Origin: Corinectria fuckeliana
Lineage: Eukaryota > Ascomycota > Sordariomycetes > Hypocreales > Nectriaceae
DNA: 64,000 nt
Direction: 5' to 3'
Assembly (NCBI GenBank): GCA_019137255.1
Contig: WPDH01000247.1
Span: forward strand, 62,001-126,000
The notes under the pieces were generated by a model that did not search any database, had not been told where the DNA came from, and saw nothing but the letters and a program-made list of their open reading frames with translations. The position numbers were made by a program, and so were the translations under genes. Positions within the stretch are counted from its first letter, which is position 1, and the number at the start of each line of letters is the position of its first letter. Of this stretch, positions 1 through 12,524 are shown one piece after another.

Positions 1-659
1 TCCCGCTCTACTGCTAACAAATCCAGGCCTCAATAGGTTTCTCCATCCCCATCACCGAAATGTTCAGTGGTCCTGTTGTCTGGCGGGGTCTCGTCTACAC
101 GATCCTCATGATAATCGGCAAACTTGTCTGTGGAGTATGGCTGCTACGCATGTCTTTCCAGCCACCCCTTACAATAAAACTCAAGGAGCGAATAGCAAAG
201 ATTCTAAAACCAGGCATGAGCCATTTCTGGGGTAAACCGAAGCCGGCAGTTCCGCGCTACGACGAGGAAGACTCTGCTGCGCCCGCCAAAGCATCTACAG
301 CGACGTCTCCAGCGACAAACACTCACCTAAAAACGCCTACTCATACAAACCCGGCGGGTGCGAGGCCACGATCCATCTATCCGGCCTCCATCCTCGGCTG
401 TGCCATGACGGCTCGCGGCGAGATTGGCTTCTTGATTTCCTCCATTGCCGAAAGCAAACGAGTCTTCTCCTCTTCGGATTCTGAGAGCACTGCAAGTTCT
501 GAAATATTCCTGGTCGTCACTTGGGCAATTGTGCTATGCACTATTTTCGGCCCGTTAGCAGTGGGACTGTTGGTGCGGCGGGTGAAGAAGCTAGAGCAGG
601 GGGTTGAGAGGAAGGGCCGCATAGTACGAAGCGATGTGCTTGGAGTTTGGGGGTTTTGA
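1..659 (+). CDS. Cation/proton antiporter (Na+/H+ exchanger type), 3' end only
   Basis: This is the C-terminal end of a monovalent cation/proton antiporter of the fungal Na+/H+ exchanger family, an integral membrane protein exchanging Na+ or K+ for H+. An intron ends at position 36 (CTAAC branch at 13-17, acceptor CAATAG) and the last exon runs from 37 to the TGA at 657-659. Visible features are a membrane segment after FSIPITEMFSG, a hydrophilic Ser/Thr/Pro-rich loop, the family-typical stretch CAMTARGEIGFLISS, and a last membrane helix (FLVVTWAIVLCTIFGPLAVG) ending in a basic tail. The 5' part lies outside the window. The reading frame is intact and I see no link to the cluster downstream. 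Family assignment is firm; ion specificity cannot be read from the sequence. Confidence 0.82.
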
Positions 660-826
660 TGAGATTTAACAGCTGTGATGCTACATGTTACTGTAGACAG
701 GTTTCAAATGGATTGTGTTCGCTTAGAATGATGTCAGCTCGTCAGCCCCTGACTAAATAACTGGCATGCTTACGTCTTCAACGATTGCCGCAATCGCTTC
801 CCCGCCCCCTTACAACAGGCTCTTCG

Positions 827-2580
827 ATGGGGTCCCTCGTAAGGTCTCTCGCAACATCGCGTACAGCCTGCCTGTCGTGTAGACGAGGCAAACGACGCTG
901 CGATAAGTTGCTTCCCTCGTGTGAGCTCTGCATCAAGAGAGACGTTGTCTGTACCTATCTACCGCGCGACACCGATGGCATCACGCTACGGCCTTCACCG
1001 CAAGGCTCTATACAATCTTCCGGATCAGACTTGGCGAGCGACCATGCAGCTATCTCGTTTCTTGCCCCGCAAGTGTTTTTGGATGCACGACTAGAGCTGC
1101 CACGTCCGGATCTGCCTATTCCTGAGGATGTCCACGACAGCATCGGCGGGACGTCTAGCATCCGTCTCATCGCCGTTGCATACTTCGATTCTGTGTATTC
1201 GTGGATGCAACTCCAAGAGGCGCTTCTACATGCATCTGCTCAATCCTCTTTCTCGACGACAGACTGAGCTCAGCCTGCTGACCATCTGTATGAAGCTGTA
1301 TTGCACGGCCCCGCTCGAGGGTAGCGACGGCTGCACAGAGCTGTACATGACAGCTAAGCACTTCCATTTCGAATTCGAGACTGCCGGGTTGATTTCGATC
1401 CATGTGCTCCAGGCGGGGATCAAGATTGCCCTGTATGAGATCAGCCAGGCCATATATCCCGCCGCGCACTTGACTGTCAGTGCCTGTGCAAGGTACGGTG
1501 TTGCTATAAACATTGACAAGTTGGGCCTGGATTTGATGGGGGTTGACATACGGACGCGACCGCGGTGAGATTAAGGAGATGTGAAGAGTCTGGTGGGCGG
1601 TGTTGATGTTGGATTGGTGAGTCTGCCCTCAGACATGAAGAACGTCTCCGTGTCTTACAGCTCTGACATTCTACCTCAGCTTCTTGAATTTTAGCAATCC
1701 TTCACGGCGCTTAGTCACAGAAGACCCAACCTTTGCATTCTACTTACCTCTTGATACCCAGGATTGGGATGACGAGGTAAGTTACTCCCCAAAGCCTCTA
1801 GTTATCGTCACACTAACGCGAGATCTACATAGACGTCGACTCTCGAGAGAGCCGTAAATATCTCCATCGGCTTTACTCTTGCAATGGGCTTGTTCTCCCA
1901 GCTCGCTCAAGCCACATACCTACTAAGCCAAGCTTTAAACTCCTTAGCGCCAAGGAGCAACGAGGCTGACTTACTCAATGAAAGAGCACAACTATGTCGT
2001 ACGTTACTTGCGATGATTGATGTCGCGGATGAAGAGTCGGAAGCAAGAGGAATTAAATTCTGTTCTCACCTGGCGGTTTGTTTCAAGTAAGAAAACCACC
2101 TAACTGGAGAAGAAACCACAACAGAAGCTAACGGATGAAAGTACTATTTTACTTCTCGATGGGGCCTATTCGCAGGCACGTCAGACTCCACCCAGCAATG
2201 GAGAAATCGGCAACCTGAGCCTCATCTCCATCGAATCTGCTTCAGCGCTGGAGACTCTTATCACGCCTAGCTTGCACCTTTTTCAGGGTTAACCTCAAAG
2301 ACCCGACCAAAATGAACAGCGTGTCCATATTCCTCATCCAGGTTACCTACCAGGCTGCGTCAACTCTCATTCGAGTTAGCCAGGGAAACCCCGATGCCAA
2401 GGCGATGCACGGTATTGAAGGGATCAAGCAGCATTTGGAGACCCTAAGTCGGAGGTGGAGGGTTGCAGTTACGTTTATAATGAGAGAGTGAATTGGAGGC
2501 GTATACTCTAACTCAGACTCAGGAATCTATCGAAGTATTCTAGAGGCCGAGGAGGTCATCGTAGCTGGGAGGATGACATA
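827..2580 (+). pseudogene. Zn2Cys6 transcription factor, decayed
   Basis: This is a remnant of a fungal binuclear zinc-cluster regulator. From the ATG at 827 the frame encodes a complete Zn2Cys6 domain, with six cysteines spaced C-x2-C-x6-C-x6-C-x2-C-x6-C starting at CLSCRRGKRRC, followed by a basic linker. Near 1215-1235 the frame breaks: after VYSWMQLQ the homologous regulator sequence (KRRFYMHLLNPLSRR) continues in another frame to the TGA at 1566-1568, which implies a small deletion. Further coding-like stretches follow at about 1700-1780 (DPTFAFYLPLD, then a GTAAGT donor), 1838-2088 (LAMGLFSQLAQATYLLSQ) and 2150-2580 (NPDAKAMHGIEGIKQHLE, ILEAEEVIVAGR), interrupted by stops. The order matches the middle-homology region of fungal regulators. 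It is unlikely to make a working protein. Whether it once regulated the nearby cluster is unknown. Confidence 0.75.
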
Positions 2581-2591
2581 GGCCCACAGCA

Positions 2592-2840
2592 GGGAATAGC
2601 GCATACGATGAATCGGCCTACCTTGTATACTGCAGCCTGACATATTTTGGCCATCCGTTCACCATCTACCAGGGGATCTTTGACCCATCGTATTTGAAGA
2701 ACAGTCCATTGTCCTCAGCTTTGACGCCATTCAGCACGTTAATTAGAGACGTGACTGGCACTAAACGTAGAGACATTATCGTGGTTGCGTCCTCTGTGTT
2801 CTGTGTTACATTCCACAAACATGAAAACATCAGCAAGTAG
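2592..2840 (+). pseudogene. Open-frame remnant, family not recognised
   Basis: A stop-free frame of about 82 codons runs to the TAG at 2838-2840 without a clear start codon. It contains residues such as YLVYCSLTYFGHPF and IYQGIFDPSYLKNSP with protein-like composition. It follows the decayed regulator and may be a fragment of another gene or an unrelated chance frame. No domain is recognised. Confidence 0.22.
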
Positions 2841-2960
2841 TAGCTGATATATAGTTATTTAATCATGTCCTTTACCCACCCACTGTCCCTGTTATATCAT
2901 TGCTCTTCAAATACCAACTCGGCGTTTACTCAGACATACTCTCCCTCTATAGAAGAAACT

Positions 2961-3385
2961 ATGCGCTTCATTTACGCCATCGCCACCTTCATCACCTACA
3001 CTCTTGCCCTTGGAATCAACTGCCGCGTCCCTGACCCTTGCCCGTTGAACAATGCAAAGCTCAGGGACGTTCTCACTCAAATCCGACAGATCTGAACCCT
3101 AGGCAATAACATCAGCGGCCAGGGAAGTGATATAGCTAAGATTGCATTACTTCAGTTCAAATCGCCTGTGCCCAGGACAAATATGCTTCCGCCTGTGCTT
3201 CTATCAAAATGGCTCCAGTGATACTACCGATGATGCTGCTCACCTTGATTTAAGGCTTGATTGATTGACCACCGTTGTCAGCAACGTGGCAGTATTCCGA
3301 CGCAGCCCGGGAACGACGTTAGCAAGGGGGCGCTGATTGTCAACATCGTGGCTACACCTTGCTTTAGGGGAGATTGTCACTGCCC
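2961..3385 (+). pseudogene. KP4-like killer-toxin family gene, broken
   Basis: The ATG at 2961 opens a short frame with a typical secretory signal (MRFIYAIATFITYTLA) followed by LGINCR, the start of the mature part in the KP4 killer-toxin family (small secreted cysteine-rich proteins that act on calcium channels of susceptible fungi or plants). The frame stops at the TGA at 3093-3095, after 44 codons. Downstream, in shifted frames, further KP4-like stretches are visible: IACAQDKYA around 3156-3185, and NDVSKGALIVNIVA around 3313-3355. At least one frameshift and one premature stop therefore separate the pieces. I read it as a dead member of the family. Assignment rests on motif similarity and order; a short orphan secreted peptide is the alternative. 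Confidence 0.55.
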
Positions 3386-3657
3386 AATATAGCTCAAGTA
3401 GATGAATATCGAGGGTTGCAACATTCTTGTTCTAATTCTTGTTCTAGAGCAACTTAGTTTCCATCAATACAATGACCCGTTTCAGACTTACATCCTTTTC
3501 AAATGCTTTCTAACTCATGACCTTCGCAGGTGGTAGCGAACCGTTATTATATTCCTCGTAGACTGCGCCGGGCCAGTTTGATCGTCTACTGCATTGTGCT
3601 TCCACAGGATGCCTAATTACACCTCATAATTCGGGACAATCGTCGGGGATATACTAC

Positions 3658-4611
3658 TTATTTTTCAACTTCTTCGTACTCCTCGCATTCACTCTCCCAC
3701 ATTCCTGGTATTAGTTCTGACCTTGCCCTTGGCTTCCGCGGCGGAGCCTCCACAGCGCTCCAAAACTGGTCGGCGTATTCCTCGTCGAAAGGATCCCACT
3801 CGAGCCTCCAATCCTTTGGCCGAGTCCCCCACTCTAACAAGACCAATGAGGGCCCTACGTCCCTGAAACTTATGGGCTGTCGACTTTTCGTACGCTTAGA
3901 GATATTTACCTCGCCCCGACACGATGCGATCTCCAACTGAACATATTCATCCAGGTCCACACCAGCCACCTCTAGATCCTCCAGCCACATATAAACTATT
4001 GACAGTAACCGGGAAATAAACCTTGGGCCATTATCCGGCTCGGAATATCTGCAGACGTATTGCAAAGTCGAACAGAGTAGTGATAAGTAGCCCAGAGACC
4101 ATCAGTTTGGCCGGGCAACGTCGCTTGGAGATGCTGTGGTGAGTATCCACCCAGCTAGTTGCCGCCAATGGCTTCTACGCTCAGAGCAGGCGGAAGACAA
4201 ACGATTGAAGTAGATTATGGAGAAATTATAGAGATGACTGCCTTGGTCTGGCCCCAACTGCGCCCGGAAGGCTGCCGGCGAGACAGGACCGTTCCACTTC
4301 AGGACTTCAATTAGTATCAGTGGCTCAACAACATCCCAACTGATTTTCTTGAAAGCAGAGATTGATGCCATGGAATCGGAACTTGGTAGGTACGGCTTGA
4401 CAAACAAGTCGAGAAAGCCAGGAGTTCGCCAGACCTCCTCTCCCAGAAACGGATCGCAGACTATTCCGTCGTCTGATGAGGCCATCAAGTTATCGAGAAG
4501 AGTACATCCTTCCTCATCGATCCAGGTTCTGCATAGTGCCATCCTTGTCGAGGCTTCGTGCGTAGAAAACAGGTAAACGCTCAGTGAAACTTTGTAAAAG
4601 TCGTTAATCAT
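3658..4611 (-). pseudogene. Hypothetical protein with one in-frame stop
   Basis: From the ATG at 4611 a frame of 169 codons runs to a TGA at 4102-4104, and the same frame then continues open to the TAA at 3658-3660, ending in an acidic tail (ECEEYEEVEK). The downstream part contains FDEEYADQFWSAVE, a type of ending seen in fungal hypothetical proteins. Because both halves share one frame and look protein-like, I read this as one gene broken by a premature TGA. A short intron removing the stop is possible, but I see no good donor and acceptor pair around it. No known domain is recognised. Confidence 0.5.
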
Positions 4612-4614
4612 CAA

Positions 4615-5429
4615 TCCTGTCGCATTTCATCGGCTCTCACAAGGTTCCTTTCATGACAAGCTTCCTAGACCCGTTGGTCTTCCATAGGTTGATCAATTTG
4701 GCCACTCTCAACGAACCTTGATGCCTAGTCATCCTGGATGACACGTTTCCTATCCCTTCCTACGGATAAAAGTCATATATTTAATGGCCTTCATTTCCCG
4801 TTAGGATAAATAGAAATCAAGATCTTTAATCACATTGATCCCGACCATAAGATGCAATTAATCCCATCCGACTGAACAAATTTAGAAGTTCTGGCTGGAG
4901 GAACCACATCGCTAACTAAAAGCGATAAGCTGCCGCTAACAATGTGCCGCATTTCTAGCTGCGGTGACAGAACGTTTAATTACGTACTGAAATACTGGGT
5001 GATTTTACTTGTCTTTGGTGTATAAGAGACTTTGCCTCCCGACGCCTCGTATTGCTATCCCTGCAGTACATTCGCATCTCATCAAGTTTCCTAATTACAG
5101 TAACTATAACTATAAATCTTAGTTTTATTTCGTTCCGATTTTACCCACCACACTAGGATGGTGCCTTGTTTTTGTGTGATAGAGTTTTAAACAATGAAGT
5201 TAGATGGGTTAAGGGTGGCATTGATTTTACGGCAGCGCGTGGCGAGGCGAGTAAAGGGGTCTTCCTAAGGTTATCTGCTACTGGCGATCAAATTTCTTCA
5301 GCCAGTGGCGCACAGAAAGGCTGCTGACGACGCCCACGCACTCTCCAAACACGCTAAGGGATTCCCAGAAGCCATAGGTGGCCGGAAGGAAACAGTGCAA
5401 TTTCAAGTCTCTGCTCACACGAACCTTAT
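4615..5429. other. Intergenic spacer of normal base composition
   Basis: No gene, tRNA or clear repeat is seen here. Base composition is mixed, with a pyrimidine-rich stretch and the start of TA enrichment after about 5430, where the RIP block begins abruptly. Confidence 0.6.
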
Positions 5430-7269
5430 CTTAAAGCTAAGGCTTATAGTAGTTAGGGGTATTTAGTATTTAGGTGAGTGAGTAATAGGGTTAAGGCTTA
5501 GGCTTAGGGTAACTTTTAGTATTATTTAATTTTATAAGCCTTTCTTAATATCTTATTAGATAAAAGAAAGCAATATAGTAAATAGCATATAATAAAAAAA
5601 CCTGGTAAGGTACTATACTTAGTACTATAATATATAGTATTTATTTTCTAATAAGTAACCTAATTAATAAAGTATTAATCTTAAATATTAAAGTATTTAT
5701 AGTGTAAAAGCCTACCACACTTTAATAACCCCTAGAGGTAAGCCTTAAGGTATTATATAAGCACTTATATTAGAATAAACTTAAAACCTATATATAGTAG
5801 TAAAGGCCTATAAAGCCACACCTGCTTACCTACTAGAGATAAAACTAGCTGTCTCTCTTTTAGATATTTATCTTAATAAACTAGCTGTCTAATTTTATAG
5901 TTATACTAAGAGATAAGATACTACTTAGCTTATTAGGGCTATTACTACTATAGCTTTAAGGTGGATTTACTATAAATAGTAGTAAGAACTATAATAGTAA
6001 CTATAGTAAGAAGTTAGAGATTAGCTTAAAAGCTAGCTCTCTTATAAAAAGTGTAAACTAATATTAGTTATAATAAAAGCTTATACTCTTTCTAAATAGA
6101 CTATATAGTAGACCTAACTTTAAGATAAAGTAAGAAAGTATTAAAAGACTAATTAACTTAAACTAGCTAAAGCTTACCCTCTTGCTAATAATAAAAAAGT
6201 ATTATACTTATACTAAGACCTTAATAAATATTAAAGCTTAATACTTATATAGTTATAAACAGGAAAAATCAGTCTTAAAAGCTTTCTCTTCTAAAGGTAT
6301 ATACTTAATATACTTTTACTATAGTACTTATATAAAACTAGTAAGAAACACTTAAATATATTATTATCTTTTACCTTAAATATACTAAATAATAAGAATA
6401 CCTAATAAACTTACTATAAAACTAATATAAGTTTAGGCTCTAACTATTAAAATGTAAAACTATATAACTACTTACCTAATAGTTTCTAAGCTAATATATT
6501 ATCTCACACTATAAGCTAGCCTTATAAATCTATAGTAACTATAATTAAGCTTATAGTCTTATAATAAGAATAGTATATTATTATACTAAGTACTTTTTAC
6601 CTTTTTTATAAGAAGTATAAAATATACCTAGAAAAAGCTATAAAAAGCAAAAAACTAGCTTAATTATAATAGCTACTATTCCTAATTAAATTCTCTAACC
6701 TCTTATTAAAATCCTTTAAGCTTATAATACTAACTTATAGACTTATCTTAAACTTATACTTTTACTACTTACTACCTAATCTTATATATTCTTATTACTC
6801 TTCTTACTCTTATCTTTACTATTAGTAGTATTAATTTTAGCCTTACTAGCCTTATTATTATTAGTACTATTCTTCTTATTAGTTCTCTTAAAAGCTAGTA
6901 ACTTAACTGCCTTAAAAGTAAAAATACTCTTTAGACAGGTAAGAGTTAAAACTATAATATATTTAAGACACTTAAGTATCTTAGTAATATAGTTAATCTT
7001 ACTAACTAGTATATTAAACTAGTTAAATATTAGGCTTATAGTTACTACTATAAGTATAATATATATACACTTAAGAGCCTAACTTTTTACCTAAAAGGCT
7101 ATATTTTTAAGCCTTTTAAGCTTCTCTTCTTATATACTAGTTAGCTTATATATATATTATAAAACTAACTTACACTTATATTATTAGCACCCCTCTCTTA
7201 CTAGAGAGCCTTTACTAGAGTATAAGTAGTAGTAATAGTAGTAAATAGTAGAGCTTTATATATTTTATA

Positions 7270-8337
7270 TATATAGATATAAGCTATATAGCTACTTACT
7301 ATAGTATTTACCTAGTCTTAGTAGAGACTTATTATACTATTCTTACCTATTTATATAATATATATAAAATAAAAGATAGCTTATACTACTCTTATAAAAG
7401 TAGTAGATTTCTCTCTTAAAATAGTAATACTTTTCTTTTTAGCTTATCTTTTTCTCTTAGCCTGTATAAGATTAGCCTAAATATATAGTAAACTTATAGT
7501 AAAAAAACTTACTCTTATAGCTAGTATTATTATGATTATTATTATTAGCTATATAAAGTTAGCTATTATAATAATAAGACTATAATAAAACTATAATACT
7601 AACTACTAAGAAATAAATATATTAATAAATTCTAGAAAGAATATATATTAGTAATATATTTAAGACTTAAAGCTAATATAAGCCTAATAAAAAGCCTAAA
7701 GAGAAAGCTACTTATAAAGATATTAAAAAAAGAAGAAAAAAAGAAAGATATTATAGTCTAAGAGAAGATACTAAATAATAAATAATAAAGATTTATATAG
7801 CTACTAATAGCTATTAATAGCTATTAAGTATTAAGTTTATACTAGCTTTTAGCTACTAATAACTATACTGCTAGCTAACTTATTAATAGCTAGCTAACTT
7901 ACTAACAGCTAGTTTTACCTACTTAAAATTCTAAGCTTTTAGCTATAACTATAAAGTAACCTAAATATACTTAGCTAGTATAATCTTAATACTTAACTAC
8001 TTTACTCTTATAATAGATTAGGTGCTTAATATTTAGTTAACTATTTCTCTCTTTTTTATATCTTTTTTCCTTTTTTATTTCTTTTTTCTTTTTTCTTTTT
8101 TTTCTTTCCCTTTTTTTAATTTTTTCCTAGCTCTCTAGAAAATAAGATAACTCTAATCCTAATAAAAAGACTGTTTACTTATATATAGTAATAGTATAAA
8201 AGGCTTAACTTAAGCCTACTATATAAAAGATATAAGTTTTTATCTAATTTTATAGTTTTTTTTATATTTATATAAAATAAAAGTATTATTTACCTTTTAG
8301 GTTTATAAAGTATAAATAAATAAATAAATAAATAAAT
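7270..8337 (+). repeat. RIP-mutated repeat B, copy 1
   Basis: This stretch matches 23758-24745 in direct orientation, differing mainly by transitions. Shared landmarks are ATAGCTACTTACTATAGTRT at the start, a polypyrimidine stretch near 8041-8125 and a terminal (AAAT)n tract at 8318-8337. A simple-sequence tail of this kind is typical of the 3' end of non-LTR elements, but that is inference. Confidence 0.75.
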
Positions 8338-9008
8338 AATTAAGACTTACTAATATTATACTTAATATACTATTTAAGCTATTAGGCTAAGAGAAGAGAT
8401 ATAATAAAGCTAAGAAAGAAGAGCTTAACTGCTTTTAAAAAGGTAAAAAGCTAGTTACTTATACTTTATACTTTATAAAAGCTAGTATATAAACCACTTT
8501 ACACTAGAAAATTCTTAACTAGTATTTAAAAGAGCTAAAATAAGTAATAATTCTAGTATAGCTTAGTAAGAAAGATAAGATCTTAAGGCTCTTATTCTTT
8601 TAATAGAATAAATTAATCTACTTATATAAGTATAATAAGTAATAGTAGCTATACTTACTAATAAAAGCAGGCTAAAAGGTTATTTAAAATAACTATAAGT
8701 AAAACTTTTACTTAAAAAAGGTATAATTATAATAAGATTTATATAGCTTTTTTATAATACTAAACCTAAAATAAGAAATTTAAGTAGTATAAGATAAATA
8801 TAATATATATAGTAGAAATCTTACAAACTATAAAAAACTACTAAAATAGCTTATCTTAATTTAATACCTTTTAATTCTCTTTTATATAATTATAATAGAC
8901 TTTATTATAAGATTACTAGTTATAAAAGCTAAAAAGATACTTTAGCTAAACTTAAATAAGTAGTTTTTTAACTACTTACTAACTATTACTTGTAAATAGT
9001 ACTAAATA

Positions 9009-9380
9009 TTTTATTAGTAAAAGATATAATTAGTATAAACTAACTATCTAACTAAAGCTGTTAGCTTAAAAAAGGAGATATATAGATAAGATTACAGCTT
9101 TAGTAACTATAAAAGATATAAAACAAATTAGACTACTTTTAAGTATTAGATTTAATACTTTTAAAGGTAATCTAGCTAATAAGAATAAAAATAAATAATA
9201 AGAGCTACTATAATAGCTAGGTAAGATAAGACAAAAAGTAATAAAAGGTAAGATTAAAATTAAGAAGGGAAAAAATATTATCTTTTATTAAGATTAGGTA
9301 AGATAACTACTTTAAGTAGTAACTACTAGTAGCTAAGCCTTATATATATTAAAACTCTTATACTAATTAGTACTATTATA
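9009..9380 (+). repeat. RIP-mutated repeat C, copy 1
   Basis: About 370 bp matching 28686-29055 in direct orientation. Both begin near TTATTAGTAARAGATATAAT and end near CTAATTAGYACTATTATAA, and differ mainly by transitions. In copy 1 it lies about 0.7 kb after repeat B; in copy 2 about 3.9 kb after, suggesting an insertion between the two parts or two independent repeats. Confidence 0.7.
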
Positions 9381-9597
9381 AACCTCTCTTATAACTTAAT
9401 ACTTATCTTTAAGTATACTAAGAGTTATACTCTAAATAATAATAAAAAACTAGTTAATAGTCTAGTTTTTTTTTAATTTATCTAAAAGTAATATATCTAC
9501 TTATTATATCTCCTCTTATTCTTTTAGTTTATCTTCTTACTTTCTTATTATTTTTTATCTCTTCTTATCTTATTATATATCCTAATATATCTTATTT

Positions 9598-11395
9598 AAC
9601 CTTTTATAAATATTTAATAGTTACTTTTACTATATCTTAGTTACACTCTTAAAATCTATTCTAATCTAACTAACTTTCTTTATAGACCTTTTTTACCCTC
9701 TTTCTACTCTTATATTATTACTATATTATATATAATAAGCAGGCTAAGTAAAATAAAAGATATTAAGATTATAAACTATTTCTCTTCTTCTCTTAAGAAA
9801 AATTTTTTACTATAAAACCTACTCTTACTATAAGCTAAGCCTAATATAAAAATAACCTATAATTAATTTAAAAATCTTATTATTAAGACTAAATATAAAC
9901 TTAAAGTAATTATCTTAGTAGCTACTTTTCTCTTAGTTTAGAGAATAGTAGTAATCTTAGCTAATACTACTATAAGCTATACTTAATATATAAGTAGTAA
10001 GATTCTAATCTTACTATCTCTTATAAAAATAATTATAATTACTATTAAAAAAGTAATATTAGCTGCTCTTTAGAAAATACCTACTAAGGTTTTAACCTAA
10101 GCTTAAGTTACTTATAATAAGAGGATACTCTTATTCTTAATAGTACTACTATTAAAAGTAATCCTCTCTTATCTTAGTAGAGAGATTATTATTAAGTTAC
10201 CTAGTATAGCTTTTAATATTATATCTTATATACTATTAGATATTATAATAATTATTAACTATACCCTCTTAAAAGGTTACCTCTTACTTATAATAGTCTT
10301 ATACTACCTTCTTAGTAAGAATATTATAGTTTTCTTTTATAAACTAATTATAGATCTCTTAAAAGATAATACTTAGATTTTTACTATTTTTAGTATAAGT
10401 ATATATTAGGTCTTAAAATAGTTTATAGTAGTTACTAAGAGAGTCTTAACTAGCTATATAAAAAGCTTACTTAAAAACCTTATAGTAAATATCTNNTTTA
10501 TAACTAAAATATAATTATAATTATAAAGGTTTATTAGACTAAGTCTTATTTAGAGGAGATTTAATTTAAATAGTACTTTAAGTGCTTTTATTTTAAATAT
10601 ATTATATAGTACTATTAAAAATAAGCTAAGTATAATTATTATAAGAGAGCTTATTATATAAGAGATATAATATATTCTACTTTTACTAGTAAGATTCTTT
10701 TAGTATATTATAACTATAATAGCTTATATTTAGTATAGTTTTATATATATTATATAGTATAAAAAAAGTAAAAATAAGTAAGAAATACTTATATAAAGAG
10801 ACTTATATAGTTTAGTATTTTAAGTAAGTAGTATAAATATATAATATACTTACTATAAGATATAATAGTATTAATACTAATACTAACTATAGTACTAAAC
10901 TATCTTACCTAAAAGAGGCTTAAATAGCTTTTAGAGTAGTCTTAAGCTAGACTAGACTTAAGTCTAAGTTTAATTTTTATAGTATTTAAACTAATTAACT
11001 AATTAAGAGAGTAAATACTATTAAAAGCTAAAAAAGGTATACTAATACTAGTTAGTAAGAAGAATAATACCTAAAAGGATAAGAATAAGTAGTATAAGTA
11101 ACTTAAACTTAATCTAAGACTAATTAAATTTTAGTATATAATTTAGGCTAAGTCTTATAAGAACTTATTATTATAAGTATATAATTAGCTTTTCTTATAA
11201 AGTAGACCTACTTATAACTTATATTACTATATATATATACTAAGCTTAACTTACTTTCCTTTTAGGTAAGAGTAGTAAAAGGTTTTTTATCTTATAGCTT
11301 ACTATTAGAGTTTTTCTCTCTTATTATAAATTAGTTTAAGTTACTTAGAAGAAGAACTAAATAGTTATAAGCTAAATTAGGTATAGATAAATAAA
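9598..11395 (+). repeat. RIP-mutated repeat A, copy 1
   Basis: About 1.8 kb unit beginning AACCTTTTATAAATATTTAA and ending in CTAAATTAGGTATA followed by a short AAAT-like tract. It matches 12525-14360 directly and 16004-17852 in reverse complement. An N run at 10495-10496 replaces about 150 bp that the inverted copy retains. Confidence 0.8.
10495..10496. other. Assembly gap (2 N) in repeat A copy 1
   Basis: Comparison with the inverted copy at 16004-17852 indicates about 150 bp missing here, so the N count does not reflect gap size. Confidence 0.8.
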
Positions 11396-12524
11396 AAATA
11401 ATATATCTTATTACTTATCTTAAGTATAGTTTTAAGTAGCTAATCTATTTATATAAGAAGAGTAAGTAGTAAAAAGTAAAAGTTAAAAGAGAGTATAAGC
11501 TACTACTATTAAGATAAGCTATTATTAAAAACTTATAAGCTTATTAGGTATATTTATAGCTTAAGTGTTAGTTATAAGATAATAATAAGTTTAGATATTA
11601 AAAACTTAAGTAAGAGTAAGTTTATTAAAAGTGTATTTTATTATCTTATTAGTAGTAGCTCTTATTTATTAATTAGCTATAGTATTTAATTTTATATTTT
11701 TCTCTTTTTAGGTAATATCTCTTAGAGGTGTACTAGTAATTAACAGTATAAGATTAGTAATCTTATAAGGTTTTAAGACTTTAATAGTTTTAGACTTATC
11801 TCTTATAAAAATATTACCTTTTAAATTCTTATTATCTTACTATTATTAAAAAGTAGTCTTCTTTTTTATAACTTATAAAGCTTTAGTAGCCTTTTAAATA
11901 TTCTTAAGGTTTTAGCTAGTATTAAGCTAAAAAGAGAAGTTAGTCTTATAGGTAGATAATAAAGCTTAGAATCTAGTATTTTTCTTTTTTTTAGCTTAAG
12001 TATAAAGTTATAGTTTTTAAAAGAGTCTAAATAAAACTGCTTATTTAAGTTAATATAAAATAAGATATAATTCTAATTTAGTAAGAGTATAAGCTTTATT
12101 TTTATATTAGTTAGGTTTATTTTCTCTTTTTCTATAAGTATTAGCTTTAGTAACTTTAGCTTAAAAAGAGGTCTCTTCTAAAGGTTATATAAGATAGTAC
12201 TAATACTTTTAAGTATTAGGTTTAATTATATGCTTAAAGGTTCTTAAGATCTCTTTTAGATAAGTATATAAAAAGTAAAAGTTATAAGTAAGTTAGTTAA
12301 ATTAAAATTATACTCTATTAGTTTTAAGTTAGCTAGTTTTTAATATATAATCTTATCTAGTATATTATTAAAAAATAAACTTATAAGATTAAGACTTAAG
12401 TCTTAGTTCTTATAATATTAGATTAACTAATTTAGTAAGATAATAAAAATAAGCTAGTAAGAGATAAGACTACTAAGTATAGTTTAGTACTCTTTTATTA
12501 GTATACTACTTATATAAATATATA

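Noticed and set aside
5450..5520. TTAGGG-like strings at the left edge of the AT block
   Set aside because: Only one or two irregular matches within generally T/A/G-rich sequence; not a telomere array.
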